Origin: Massospora cicadina
Taxonomy: Eukaryota > Entomophthoromycota > Entomophthoromycetes > Entomophthorales > Entomophthoraceae
Reading direction: 5' to 3'
Assembly (NCBI GenBank): GCA_022478985.1
Contig: JAKSZP010005577.1
Location: 40,973-104,972 of the forward strand
Length of the DNA: 64,000 bases
Shown: piece after piece, positions 44,178 to 55,889 of the stretch
Position numbering within the stretch: position 1 is the stretch's first letter
Layout of the letters: the number at the start of each line of letters is the position of its first letter
Notes under the pieces: model-generated
Databases searched by the model: none
Seen by the model: the letters and a program-made list of their open reading frames with translations, nothing else
Told to the model about the DNA's origin: nothing
Made by a program: the position numbers and the translations under genes

Positions 44178-44372
44178 ATGGATCCTCAGAATACACAGCT
44201 TGTATCTTTGTCTGCCTTGGGAGAAGTTCCTGAATATGAAGGGAGAATTGAGACCAAAATTGACCAGAAAAGTCGGGACTATTATAATACGCCTAGTGAG
44301 TTTACAAATGGTCTTAATTGCATAAGCCACTGGAAAATTGAGGATCAATCAAAGGAACTTCATCCTTATTAA
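44178..44372 (+). CDS. ORF inside the LTR-D family LTR
   Basis: A 64-codon frame. It matches minus-strand frames in the two other LTR-D copies (19,233-19,433 and 21,205-21,441): GEVPEYEGRIETKIDQKS here against AEVPNYEGKIEPKFGQKS. The similarity could reflect plain DNA conservation or a short protein encoded in the LTR. No known domain. Confidence 0.3.
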   Translation: MDPQNTQLVSLSALGEVPEYEGRIETKIDQKSRDYYNTPSEFTNGLNCISHWKIEDQSKELHPY

Positions 44373-44424
44373 GCGTGCGGGATTCTAATTATCAAGCGAG
44401 CAATCCTTGGATTCTCACACATGC

Positions 44425-44672
44425 CAATTATGTGACCTTTCCATAAAGATCATAATTGAACTTTCTATTTTTTTCAATTTCCTCTTCAGCTTTCATTACT
44501 CACTTATCTGAAGTAGCGAGTCAGCTTTTGACACCAAGGTCAGTGCATTCTTACTAATGGGTTATAATTCCATTCACAGCTTCTTAATCTTGTTGACATG
44601 TGTAATTATGATAATACATTATTCTACTATGTTTGGCTTGAAAACGCAAATACCACTGTAGCAAACGAAAAA
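44425..44672. other. Unassigned spacer between two LTRs
   Basis: About 250 bases of ordinary AT-rich sequence between the solo LTR-D and the Ty3-B-like LTR. Nothing is supported. Confidence 0.4.
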
Positions 44673-45837
44673 TGTAAAAATTTTTGAGGTCTGGCAGCCA
44701 CACTACCCTAGTTATTTAGTACCAAATGTAAGCTTTCAGCTGCGTTGCTCGCCTTAACTCTCAAATCTACTGAACATGTTCTGATGTGTGCGTTTTTAAT
44801 AGATTATTGATTTTCTATAAGCTGACAATAGTATGAAGACTATCACCCTAGCTGAAACTTTTCAATCAATCTTGAGTTTTGTCTCAACGCTAGACTGGTG
44901 CTAAAAATTTCCTTCCAATCATTAAAGGTTTTTCTGAATTGTAAGGAAACTTCACCATCTGACTCTTCCTTCTAATGAAACTTATCCTACTATTGGGGTT
45001 AGAGGTTCTCTATTTCTCTCTTGACGCAGGAGCCCGAAAAGATCTTGATAGCAATGAGATAGGTAAAGGATATCTTACCTTCAACTCTAATCCCAAAGGT
45101 TAGATATACACTAAATGTATGACAGTCTAGATTATTATAAATCTTTATTTATCTTAAAGTATCTCGATATTAAAGTATCTGCTTTATTTAATAGTAAACA
45201 AGGGAATTTTTAGGGGAATCTGGCGCCCAACTCTTGCTTTGATGCCCCATTTGGAAATGGCAGCCGTCATCAATGGATTAACCCTCCAAAGTCACATGAC
45301 ACTGATCCTCCTCATCACTCTAGTCTGATTACACCACTGACTAGAAATGTGACCTATTCTGGGTTGAATCAAATAATGTGTCTCAATGCCTTCACTCAAG
45401 CCCAGCATATTACCATTACCAGGTTAGCAACATGCTTAGATAATGGGACCATTTAACCATTAACAACAGGTTGCGTTAGTCAAAAGAATAACTTGAAAGT
45501 TGCTCCCAAAATTGTCACCAAAGCCCAGTAACTAACAAATCTTTTAGTCACCTGGTGATAAAGTCAACTTGACTCTTACTAGATAGTAAAAAATATTAAT
45601 AATTAACTCAATAAAATTACTTACTTATTGTTGAGGAATAGCCCTGACAAAACATAATTCACCTGGAGTTGTCAAATCCAGGCTGATTAGCTAATATTCG
45701 CTAAGGATATCTCACCAAACAATAGTTATCATATACAAAAATAACTCTCACATCCACTAGAGGGTTTCATCCTCTTGTGGGAAAGCAGATGATGGTATAA
45801 TTGATTAACCTATATTTGGGTTTATTAAGATCCAACA
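44673..45837 (-). repeat. Diverged LTR related to Ty3-B
   Basis: It begins TGTAAAAATTTTTGAGGTC and ends GATCCAACA on +. Its 1,165 bp are almost the length of the Ty3-B LTRs (1,168 and 1,172). Shared blocks include AGCAACATGCTTAGATAATGGGACC against AGCGACCTGCTTAGGTAATGGGACT. It appears to be a solo LTR; the flanking 5-mers do not match. Confidence 0.75.
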
Positions 45838-46937
45838 GCCTATTAACTTACCAAGTTGACCTACCCCCTTCCTCTTAAAGTGTTCATCACCCTTAGTGAG
45901 TGCCTCCTAAACCCCTTTGATGGTCTCATGTTTTCACACCCTGAATGTCATGGAGCGCGTTGATAATAATACGACTGGCCTGGAACTCAGAAGGAGTGAA
46001 CACCCAAAACAACCATATTATCTCAGGTGAATCCATCCATATTGATAGATGAAAAAGGAAGAGAGCAAGAAGGAGTTTTAGCCAGGGTTTTCCAAAATTG
46101 AGAATAAGGGTCACTAAATATCTAGCGGACTCCTTAGAAAAATAAATAAATTTGGAATTTTTCAAGAACTTTTATTTAATCCAAAAATGTAGAAAGAAAA
46201 AAAATGTAGCGACAGCAGTACATGTTGAGGACCACTGTCCTATATGCTCACTGAATGGGAAACTGGATCTAAGTGCACTACTGTTGGAAATATTTTCAAT
46301 TTAATTGATTCAGATCAGCATTCTAAATAATTGCTGATACTGACTTAAAAATCTGACCTGCCTAATCAGATTGATATTGAATTTGCTAGTAGGAATATTT
46401 TACCATTGTGATTGTAGTTAGATTTTATGATGATAACTCCTTCAGCGGACAGAAGGTTGTGCCCATCGCCAGGCCACATATGGCTGGTTCCATTGAGTTG
46501 GGAAGGGTTTATTGCGCCCATACCTGCTGGGGATGGGATTTTTTGTAGTAACGCTTGTAGATAAGAACATAAGGAGATTTTGAGTCCAAGAGTGACTCAA
46601 TCAATGAAACTTCACCAACTACTAATTTATTTTTACTGGTGGAACTTGAACCAGCAGAGGGACCTATTGAGGACAGTTTCTAACTATCTGCTGGCGATGG
46701 CTTCTGATCACCGCCACCTCCTGACACACCTTTAAGTTTTCCACGCTAACTTTTGGGTGGTGAGCATCGGAAGGAGAGGCGAGATTTTCAGAGTATACAC
46801 TGTTACTCATCTTATCTACAACATGGGCTAAATAGATCAGGGTGATGAGAGGGACAGCTGTCATCTTCTTTCACTTCTAATTGCAAAATTGGAATTTCTC
46901 ACAATTTAGCTTCAAGGGTTGTTCCCCAATGCTTACA
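45838..46937 (-). repeat. 3' LTR of Ty3-C2 (left limit approximate)
   Basis: The minus-strand TGTAAGC at 46,931-46,937, preceded by the purine run AAGGGAAGAG, marks the boundary. Length and encoded peptide (46,664-46,864, minus) correspond to the Ty3-C1 LTR. The remaining ORF 45,926-46,165 has no recognised content. Confidence 0.6.
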
Positions 46938-46939
46938 TT

Positions 46940-49154
46940 ACTCTTCCCTTGTTGAAGTGGAGGAGCTCCCTCGTTGGGAACCTGGGACAGTGTGAAATTC
47001 TTGTAAGCCTTGGATAACAATATTGCTAAGATGACAGCAACCTTCTGAGGGGGGCAGACAGCATCCAGATGGGTGATGTGGAAGGCCTCCACCAATTTTC
47101 AGCTCTTAGCACAATCGTGGGCACTAACTAAAACTGTTATCATAGGAAGGAAATACCTTCCAGGCCACCAAAGGTTGCACTGAGCAACGTGATTTTTGTG
47201 ACGCCAAATTGGCATCTACTCCATTTCCTCTGAGCCCTCAATCCCACTTGGATATGGTTCAGCAGGCTTTCCCTTAAACGGGACAACTGAGAAGCACGTA
47301 AGATCAGGGGTTGTTTTTAATGTGCAAGAAGGACCAACAGTAAAGCCCCATTATCTAAGTCCTCCTCCACCACATGAGGACTGAAATCCTTGCATGCGAA
47401 CTTCTGAAAGGGGACCTTTAAATGCAGGTGTCACATATTTAGCATCACCTGTGAACCACCTTAATATAATGGGCATGAAGGCTTTTATGATGTGCAAACC
47501 ACTTGTAATAGCTTAACACCTTTGGAAGATTCTCCCTAACCAGAGAATGGGTGCTCCGTATCTGCTGCAAATGCTCCTCAGTGGCAGGTACTTTAAGGCG
47601 GGGACAAGGACCAATAAATAACGAGGGGTTATATCCTGGGGTAGCTTCAAAGAGTGAAACCCATCATTAGATGTGTGGCATTGTTGTATGCAAACTGTGC
47701 CATGGGAAGATTGTGGCCCAGATAACCTGCGCGTCAGAGGCATAGCAGTAGAGGTACTGTTTGAGGACTGCTTGACCCTCTCCATCTGCCCGTCTGACTG
47801 AAGATAATACGCCGTGGACCAGCATGACTGGATCTTAAAAGATAGTAAAAATGACAGTCTTAAACTGAGCTGTAAACTGCGCCCCTAGCCACTTACTAAC
47901 TTCTGGGGCATGCTGAACATTGAGAAAACATGGCGGGCAAAAAGCTGGGCCAGCTCTATGGAAGTAATAGTGGACATAAAAGGATAAATGAAGAATTTTA
48001 TAAAGTGGCCCACAATCACCATAGTTGCATTGAACCAATGGAATTGGGGAGCTCAACAATGATGTCAGTGGATACCAAGGTCCACGGACCCTAAGCCTTC
48101 TGCAGGGAATTCAGGAAACCACTCCTACTTAATTGAACCAACTTAGCGCGTGCACATGTCACACAATTGGTGATCTATGATGGCAAATCCTTCGAGATGC
48201 CTGGACAGTTGAATGTTCACTTTATAAGGTTGAGGCACTTTTTGTGCTTAGGATGACCCACCACTGGGGAATCATGGTGATCGAAATTTACTTCCCCAGA
48301 GATGGGGAGTCACCCAAACCCAGCCACAGAACATAGTCTGCCCCTCCACTACTGAGTAGTAAGTACTCTTGTGGCTTGGCTTATCCACCTGGTTGAACAG
48401 CTCCAACCTTTTACCGCAGAAGGGCTGACCTACCAGCACCTGAGATACCAACAGCTCATCCAGTGCCCAGTCAACCTTAGAAACTGTAAGGGGAGTAAGG
48501 GTGAGAATCTGAGTGGAAATGATAACCTTTGTCAACTCTTTCATTCCCTTAAGACTCAGGGAAGGTTTGCAACACAGTAGATTGGGGCTAATACTTAACG
48601 CCCCTTCACAAACTCATACTTAGAAATTAAAGCTGAATAAGTCGCAGAACATCCAAGACTGCTGGTACTCCAACTTCTGGGTTTTTCAGAAGTAAATCAA
48701 GGTTCTATGATCTGTCCACAAGATCGCCTCATGTGGCGCAGTCTGCAAAGATACCACCAGTGAGTAAGCGAACATGCTATGGCATCCGATGCATTATCAT
48801 AAATGGCCCAGAACTACTCTGAAAAAGCAAATATGTGTGAAAAAATAAGTAACTCGGGTCTCTACTCAATAATGAGCTTGAAACGGCACTTTCCCATGAT
48901 GGCTGACAAAGCGTTGCATGCCACAAAGAAAAGCTTGGTGAAGTCAGTATGTCAGAGTATGGGAGGTGCCGTGAGCACCTCATTGATGGCATCAAACACC
49001 TGATGGCACTCCAACATTTGTTAAAATGGAGCAACCAAACCCATAAAGGGATGCAGCAGGGCAGCCATCTGCAAGAGGGCGGGTGAGAATTTCTTTAAGA
49101 TTATGACTGTGCCCAAGAAACTCCACAACTAATTCTGGGTGGTAGGGGTGTTCC
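46940..49154 (-). pseudogene. Ty3-C2 RT end, RNase H and integrase (broken)
   Basis: At 49,150 the minus frame reads FLGHSHNLKEILTRPLA, the end of RT, followed by a decayed thumb and RNase H (to about 48,270; VDWALDELLVSQV belongs to this part). Integrase: zinc-binding CDMCTR near 48,150. The core has MVIVGHFIKFF, where the first catalytic aspartate is glycine, LFARHVFSMFSMPQKLVSG near 47,940 and DGQMERVKQ with the glutamate kept, near 47,785. A chromodomain-like C-terminus with EEMEXMPIWRHKNHV and NLWWPGRY lies near 47,220-47,150. Many stops are present. Confidence 0.75.
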
Positions 49155-49556
49155 TGTAGAAATCCAGCTCTTCTGTGCTCGCTGGTGCTAATGCCGCTGG
49201 AGCCCACAAAAGTTTTGATAATTTTAATAAAATTAAACTAATAAAAAACTTAGGTTTTCAAAAAGTTTTTATTAGTAAAGCAGGGTCAGAAAGAAAAAGT
49301 GATACCCTCAATATCTGACCAATCTATATTTAAACAGTATCAAAGGTTGGAGGGAATTTGCTAGTAAGTTTGGTACGCTTGTTACTGTCTGAATTAGAAA
49401 ATATGATAAAGTAGCCTATTGAAGCTTGAAAAATTCGCTTTGCCTAGGCTGTACAATGGATGGGGAATTAACAGCTGGCATTATGTACCTGTGCAGAAAT
49501 GCTTTAATTATCTTCAGCCAATCCCCATTAGCGGAAATTATTTTACCTTGGGGGAC
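49155..49556 (-). repeat. Ty3-A2 3' LTR, left piece
   Basis: It begins TGTAGAAATCCAGCTC and runs to CCTTGGGGGAC, where Ty3-B is inserted. Confidence 0.9.
49552..49556. repeat. Left target-site duplication of Ty3-B
   Basis: GGGAC, repeated at 59,205-59,209. The intact family A LTR has GGACC or GGGACC once at this place. Confidence 0.92.
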
Positions 49557-50724
49557 TGTAAAAAATTACTGGTTTTGGCTATTATTGGCAAACAACCCTA
49601 ATAAACTTTTATTACTGCACAGGTTCAGTTCCTTGTGCACTTTGTCCGCATTGTATAGTATATGATCAATTGATAAATAATATGATGACTATTATCTGTA
49701 GTTGAGTGGATTTCTATATCTTGGACCAATGCTAAGCCAGTATTCCCACTTAAAATACTTGAGATGACATGATCTAGGGATTTGTTCTCTTGTTCTGTCC
49801 AGCCTGATCTTCTCTGAGATTCCCTGGTGACAGTCTCTTTGGTCCAACACACAGTTGGCAGCAATCCCCAATTGTTTCTCCTTCCTCTCTAGATCCCCGC
49901 TCAGATCTTTACTATTTTCCCAAAAGAGTCTCCCAATTATTGCACATAGCAATAATATCCTTGAGAAGAATAGAACAATGGAAAACTGATGATAGTTTAC
50001 TACTTAATCTATATAGTGAATGAAAACTATAGAGCTTATTTTTTGTAAATCTATTTTATTATCTGTTTTCATAAATGCTGTTTTTTATTATGAGTGAATT
50101 CTAGGGAATTTATCGTGGGGATTCAGTCGTCTAAACCTTGATTGACACCTCTTCAATAAAACAGCAGCCGTTGTCATTAATTCACCCATCCTCATCTCAG
50201 CAGCGATTGTCTTCCCTATCCTGGCTAGGAATTTATCATTGGACATCCTTGAGACCTAAACGGAAAAAGTAGGAAAACGTGTCCCTAATATTTTCCTCTC
50301 GATCCAAGCAAACCAACCATATTTGGCTAGCGACCTGCTTAGGTAATGGGACTTATTACCCATTAAGGCAGGTCATGCACCCACCTATCAATTTGCTAGT
50401 TGCAGGCGGCATCACTCACCTCGCAACTTGCTACTCATTCCCAATCAGTCAGTGATGAAACCCAAATGATCCCAATTGGTACACATGTAAGTTAATCAAC
50501 TATCAGATGCCCTTGTTTTGTCAGCAACTCCGCCTGACGAGATCTTAAGTATTCATCTGGATCAATCCCCAATGGATACGACCAGGTGAATATCTCAAAA
50601 TCCCCCAAACATAGTTACTCTGAAATTTGGGCCAACCAATTTCCAATTCACCTCGCTTTAGAGAATTATCCTTTAGCGATTCCTGGTAATCTAGAAGGCT
50701 GGGGATATGGGCAAAAATCCCAAC
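49557..50724 (-). repeat. 3' LTR of Ty3-B
   Basis: It begins TGTAAAAAATTACTGG and ends AAAATCCCAACA on +. It aligns throughout with 58,033-59,204, for example GTTCTGTCCAGCCTGATCTT and GGCAGCAATCCCCAATTG. Confidence 0.95.
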
Positions 50725-51305
50725 ACATCATTCCTCTTGCCTAGATTTCCAGCTAGAAAATGACTGGGGCATGAGAACACTGCTTCAGACACTTGGTCAA
50801 ATACTTCATTGGCTCAAGTGAGTATGATCATCAATACTCAATGCTGCTCAGGATGACCTTTGGCATGCAGCGCTCTTCCTCTTCCTCCTTGCTACCACCT
50901 ATTCAGAGTGCGGTCCCCATGATCTACTGTCATGCCAGGATGATCAATTTACTCATGACAATATTAGTCTCAGGATCTGGTTTTTCCCCATCAGGGCATA
51001 TGACCCAGTGTCATATTCAGTGTTATTGGTCTCGTGTCCTCAATTTCCTGATTTTCTCCTCATCCTATACAAGAGACTATTGCCATCAATGTTTATTTTG
51101 TGGCTCAATTAAGAATGCTTATTTATGTTCGCTCTTGTTATTTCTCTCATAACCTCTTGGCTCAAGTCATTCCTAATTCTTCTCTTGGAGAGCTTATCCC
51201 ATTAATTTTGAGATTAATTTCTCCAAAATAAGAGCTTAATGGATTGTAGAGTGCATAATGTCAACTTCCATATAAGTCTGACATCCCCCCTCTCGTCCAG
51301 CTCAT
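50725..51305. other. Ty3-B 3' interior, leader of the antisense ORF
   Basis: It starts with the reverse complement of the polypurine tract. A + frame at 50,793-51,152 (119 codons, with several cysteines in its second half) is open but not recognised. It may be the untranslated leader or an upstream exon of the antisense ORF. Confidence 0.35.
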
Positions 51306-52348
51306 ATGTCAAAATCTGAGTCGCAGTACCAGAAGCTTCTAAATAGTTTGTCTAATCAAGATCTTCAGCTCTTCCAGCAGATGAGTTTGGATGCACGACG
51401 GAACCTCTTCTATGGTACTTCCAGGACTCATACGCCTAATCTGGTGCCAGCGGCTAGTCCTTCCATCAAATTACTGGAACAGTAACCAATCCCTCTAAAA
51501 CCAGGCTTGCAATCATTTTGAACAACTCTTGGCCAATTCTTCCTCTATTGTCAATTACAGAGTTAAATTTTGAAACTCTCCTGGATTCAGCTCCTTTTGC
51601 AGATACACCAACCATCATCAAAGATGCTCCTGAGATTATGGCTTTTGCTTTTAATCGCTCTTTTCTTGCCAGGTTGGACTTGATTCCTGAGTTCCTCTTC
51701 TGACTCAGAAAATACTACAAACCCGCTGTCTTGGCTACTGAGCTCGCCATTGGTATCAGTATTCATTTTGAGCTCCCCTACACTGAACGGTGGGCCCAAG
51801 TCACCGAGGCTTTGTCCCTAGCGCTGAAACCCTCTGATCTTGAGAACATCCTAGATTAGGATATCGCCGCTTAGACTCTTCACTTTGCCAGCCAAGTATT
51901 CTGAATTTGGTCCATGAAGCTTCCAACCTCTCCAGGGTTTTACCATTCCTTCAGCTTCAGCTTCCAAGAAGCCCATAGTCATTGCTTGCAGGATGCCATT
52001 TGCTCCCTGCACGACTATCTCATCTCTGGCTCTTCCCATCAGTATCTTCCACTGATGGCTTTAGTAAGAGGCATGATTTGGCAACCCCGTCAAGCATCCC
52101 CTTGTTTGCTGCCAGCTTATATCTCTGGTGTTCTTGATGAAGCCCATCGTCAGGCGCTCAAGACTAATCTTCTGGCTCCAGTACCATATCAGGATTACTT
52201 GGGGTTATTTGCCGACTGCCTCTTTTTATTCTGCTGCTTTTCTCCTTGCTCTGGAGTATCACAATTGGCTTCTTCCGACATCTCAATTTCCCTTCCCCTA
52301 GTTGCTTTCTCACAGGGATCTGCGTCTGCTCAACGAAATTGGTTTTGA
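51306..52348 (+). pseudogene. Antisense accessory ORF in Ty3-B, unknown function (decaying)
   Basis: On +, opposite to gag-pol, a frame starts at ATG 51,306 (59 codons, MSKSESQYQKLL to SIKLLEQ). After a shift near 51,483 it continues in one frame to 52,348, with only four stops (about 51,701, 51,857, 51,872 and 51,902) in about 285 codons. The intact pieces are 51,518-51,703 and 51,914-52,348. The protein is helical in appearance, with RWAQVTEALSLALKPSDLEN and VLDEAHRQALKTNLLAP, and has no motif I recognise. Ty3-A has no sequence between integrase and LTR, so the region is specific to Ty3-B. It could be an accessory antisense gene of the element, a captured gene, or a nested fragment. Confidence 0.5.
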
Positions 52349-52670
52349 GTATGTCTAGCCCTTGCTAGTGTCCGATTTCACATTAATATTGACGGGCTAT
52401 TCATTCCTACTGCGATCCATCCACCCCTCCCCCAAGAGGCGTCATAGGCAGAATCATCCCCATATCAAGGACAATTAATATAAATAAAAAGTATAAAACT
52501 ATATCAGTATTTTCTATGAAGTTTATAATCTTTTTTCCAATATCTTTTATCAATTTTTTATTTTTATTCTTCTCTTTCCATGGGACTTGACCTTGTTTCA
52601 GTTCAGCGGTCCATCTTTTTTTTTCCCTCCAAACTGGGTCCTGGGTATTCAAACCTACAAGTTTTCTATA

Positions 52671-52790
52671 GTTCAGAGGTCCTTTTTTTGGACTTAACCA
52701 TCTAGATTGGTTCAGAGATCCTTTTTTGGACTTAACCATCTAGATTGGTTCAGAGGTCCTTTTTTTGGACTTGACCTAATCATTAGGACA
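52671..52790 (-). repeat. Tandem 39-bp repeat downstream of Ty3-B integrase
   Basis: GTTCAGAGG/ATCCTTTTTTTGG units start at 52,671, 52,710 and 52,748, spacing 39 and 38 bases. On minus two units translate as SKKGSLNQSRW and SPKKGPLNYRK. The 38-base spacing breaks the phase for one unit. A related block, GTTCAGCGGTCCATC, occurs at about 52,601. Confidence 0.8.
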
Positions 52791-52799
52791 TGACCAACT

Positions 52800-53790
52800 T
52801 ATTGGTTCATCAGTCCTTTTGGGAACTCTTGAATTTTTTTTCATTGATCCATCGCTTCAGATATTTAGCATGGACTCAATTTACAACTCTTCCATCTAAG
52901 AGATTCTTAATGGAGTAGGCATCAGTCGCTGTCTTGGTGATAACTTCAAATGGACCCAACCACAACGCATCCAGCTTGTTTCTTCTTCCAAAACCATGCA
53001 TATCGCAATAGCCAACTCTATCTCCCAAATGGTATTCTTTCAGCCCTGGTCAATTTTTATTGTCCTTCGATTTCATTTGTATCCTTTTCTTAAAAGTCGT
53101 ATCAAACGCTTGCAATTTCATTTTGATCAGGATATTTGTCAATCGGTTCAGGTACTGCTCAGCACTCATCCCTGACGTTGGTTCCACCACCAAATATAAA
53201 ATCGGCGGCAACGCGGCCTTCCTCATGTATAACAACTCAAATGGCGTTTTCGCATCGCCTTATGATGACTGATATTGTAGGCAAACATCACCAAACTCAG
53301 GTACATTCCCCATGCAGAAGTTCTTCCTGAAACCAGCTTCCTCAGCGTCATGGCCAGCGTTCCATTTACTCGTTCTACCAGTCCATTCATCTCCAGCTGG
53401 TAGGGTACTGACATGACTCCTCTGATCCCCATTTTCTCATTCAATTGTGGGATCACATGACATGTGAAGTTTGTGCCATTATTGCATAGCGTACCTGCAG
53501 ACATCCATGTCAATATACTACTTGATCCAGGATGAACCTCGCAGTTCTGGTAGCATCTACTTTCGCCAGAGCCTTCATCATAACCCATCTCATCATATGG
53601 TCGATGGCAACTATTATGTACTTGACTCCCCCTATGCTCATCATCAGTGGTCCCATTATATCAATGGACACCGTATGCCAGGCAAATCCAGGGCGGACCA
53701 GTTGGTATCCAGTTGTATTCTTATTTGGCTTGTGCAGCTGGAACTCCACACAACAAGCTAGTTAGTCCACAACAAATTAGTTGATCGACT
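52800..53790 (-). pseudogene. Ty3-B integrase with GPY/F module (broken)
   Basis: Core on minus: SIDIMGPLMMSIGGVKYIIV, then AIDHMMRW with the first aspartate kept, near 53,610. CNNGTNFTCHVIPQ follows near 53,480, where the second aspartate is asparagine. EMNGLVERVNGTL near 53,380 keeps the glutamate. After stops and the piece 53,050-53,235, the GPY/F module WLGPFEVITKTATDAYSIKN lies at about 52,870-52,960. Stops occur near 53,510 and 53,222 and within the C-terminal part. The domain order is normal for Ty3/gypsy. Confidence 0.88.
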
Positions 53791-54089
53791 CCCAGTAGTA
53801 GTACTTGTGAATATGATTGGTTGTTTTTCTCAGGCCTCCATGCCCAACAACCTTATGAGTGGCTTGAACAACAGCTGCTCTTTCCGATGGATGCAGGAAT
53901 AATAACTGATTCCCATTAATAATCTTAAACACTTGGCCATACATGGTCTCAGTTTTTCCATTGCTTTCTGAGGTGCACCTTGGATTTCTCAGGGCTCGTT
54001 CCCAATTTCTACGTTGAATATTCTCTGGAATAGCTCATCCGCCTGCAGATATACCATCTGGACCAATGTTAACTGCAATAAGCCATCTG

Positions 54090-55330
54090 CATTCTGGTGA
54101 GAAGCCCCCGCTCAGTGGAAAATCTCATAATTGTAAGCCTGTAGCTTAAGTGCCCATTGGGCCAGTAGTCCTTCTGGTTCTTTTATATTATGGAGTCAAT
54201 AAAATGAAGAGTGGTCCGTTACCACTTTGAAGTGCATTCCGTGCATGTACACCCAAAACTGCTTACAAGCATAAATGACTGCAAGGCATTCATGCTCAGT
54301 TACAGTGTAGCTCCTCTCAGCGGCTGAGAGTGTCTGGCTCAATATGCCACAGGATGTTTGTCCCCAAGTTTTTCTACTTGGATTAGTATGGCTCCAATCG
54401 CCATCAACGAAGCATCAGTTTGTATAATAAACTCTCAATTGAAATTAAGATATTTAAAAATCGGAGAATCTTTAAGATACCAGCATAGCTCATTGAAGGA
54501 TTCCTGCTTTTCTTCATTCCATACAAGTTATTTTTTTGGATCCTTCAACAGATGGAATAAGGGCTCAACTATTTGGGCGAATTCCTGAATAAATCTTCAG
54601 TAGCATCCAACCATCCCAAGGAACACTTGGATATATTGGACACTCTTTGGCACAGCCATCTGTTCTATGGCTTCTATCTTCTGGGCTTGCAGCTGCAATC
54701 TTCTAGAGCTGATCACGAATCCCAGATATTCCAACTCTTTCTTAAAGAAGTGACACTTCCTCAGCTTAATCTTCAGGTTAGCCGCGGACAGTCACTTGAA
54801 TACTTCTTCCAAGTGGTGTAGGTGATCAGTAAATGTCCTACTGAACACATTGATATCGTCCAAGTATACCATAAAGCACGACAACTTCAAGTTGCTCAGT
54901 ATATCATCCATTGCCTCTGGAAAGTTGCAGGCGCATTACATAAACCATGGGATATCCTCATTAGTTGGTATAGCACTGCGTGGTATTAAAAGCACATTTT
55001 TCTTAATCTTTTTTTTGGCAAGTCAATTTTCCAATATCCCGAGATCAGATCCATCGTGGAGAAACAACGCTTCTCCCAATTGATCTAGCGCATCGTCAAT
55101 TCTTGGTAGGGGATATAAATCCTTCTTCGTAATCTTATTCAGCTTTTGGTAGTTGATCACCACCCAGTTGGAGCCATCCTTTTTCTTCATGATTAGAATC
55201 AGACTCGCCTAGGGACTTGACAACGGAACTAGAAGCCCATGCTTCACTGGTTTGCTGATTTCATCTTCCACTACTGCTTCAGCCACTTTTAATTGTCATA
55301 TTGGTCTCATCCTGATCAGCAAATTTTCCC
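54090..55330 (-). pseudogene. Ty3-B reverse transcriptase and RNase H (broken)
   Basis: RT on minus: KPVKHGLLVPLSSP, KKKDGSNWVVINYQKLNKIT, YPLPRIDDALDQL and the active-site box MVYLDDINVFSRT, with YLDD intact at 54,855-54,866. Then LEYLGFVISSRRL and VQYIQVFLGMVGCY lead to the RNase H start with IIQTDASLMAIGAIL near 54,390. Stops near 55,210, 54,960, 54,820 and 54,590 interrupt the frame. The sequence between motifs FLHDGSDLG and IPWFM is scrambled by indels. Confidence 0.88.
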
Positions 55331-55889
55331 TAGCTTTGACCTTGTGGATCAAATCTCTTATACATCCCAAATCGTGGTCATCCTGAGCAAATACTTCCCA
55401 ATACTTTTTTACAATTTGAGCACCTCCTCTTGCTGGCCTTCTGACAGATCAGCAAGTTGCTCTCAATCAACCATTAGGTTGATACTCTCAGTTATCCAGC
55501 TGGTTTCCATCTCATTGAGAGTCCCAAAATCATGGAATCTCCTCAATTCAGCCATCAAAATCAGATGAACAAATGTGATGATCTGATTCTTCCTGATCTT
55601 CTTTGGTTTTTCACTTCAATTTTCCAGGATAACTTTAATTTCTCCATGGCCCAGCATTATTATCCCAGGAGCCACCCAAGGCTCTACTCTGAACTTCTTC
55701 CAGGGTCTTCTGACCTCCCCATACAACAGCTCAGGTATCTCCAATGTCAACCCCATGTTGATTATCATCTGCGATCCTGATGGTATGGTATTCTCATTAT
55801 TGATCCTCAGTGTAATTCCCCAGTTCTCTAGGATTTCTGTTGGCATTTCTCGTCTCATCCTACCAATAATTGGTATCAAATTGGGACAA

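Larger units (their letters stand above)
42914..44419 (+). repeat. Solo LTR of the LTR-D family with internal expansion
   Basis: In reverse orientation to 19,145-22,334. It begins TGTTAAAACTTGGTGG and ends CCTTGGATTCTCACA. It is flanked by perfect CATGC duplications at 42,909-42,913 and 44,420-44,424. Its 1,506 bp exceed the other family LTRs (1,180-1,223) by about 300 bp, explained by two extra copies of a 160-175-bp unit. It probably arose by LTR-LTR recombination. Confidence 0.92.
45838..49154 (-). mobile_element. Ty3-C2, Ty3-C relative truncated by Ty3-A2
   Basis: On minus: RT end and RNase H remnants, integrase, C-terminal region and a 3' LTR whose TGTAAGC start lies at 46,937. Translated blocks match Ty3-C1, for example KLVEAFHITHLDA against ELVEAFHESHPDA and VPLITLIYLAHVVD against VPLITQGDLAYMVD. 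Ty3-A2 cuts it within RT at 49,154; the rest would lie beyond the right end of the window. The left LTR limit is only approximate. Confidence 0.75.

Noticed and set aside
45926..46165. Minus-strand ORF with a hydrophobic stretch as a membrane protein gene
   Set aside because: It lies in the putative Ty3-C2 LTR and has no supporting context, so a chance frame is more likely.
44673..46937. The LTR at 44,673-45,837 as the 3' LTR of the pol remnant at 46,940-49,154
   Set aside because: That pol belongs to the Ty3-C type and has its own TGTAAGC LTR boundary at 46,937, whereas this LTR is Ty3-B-like.
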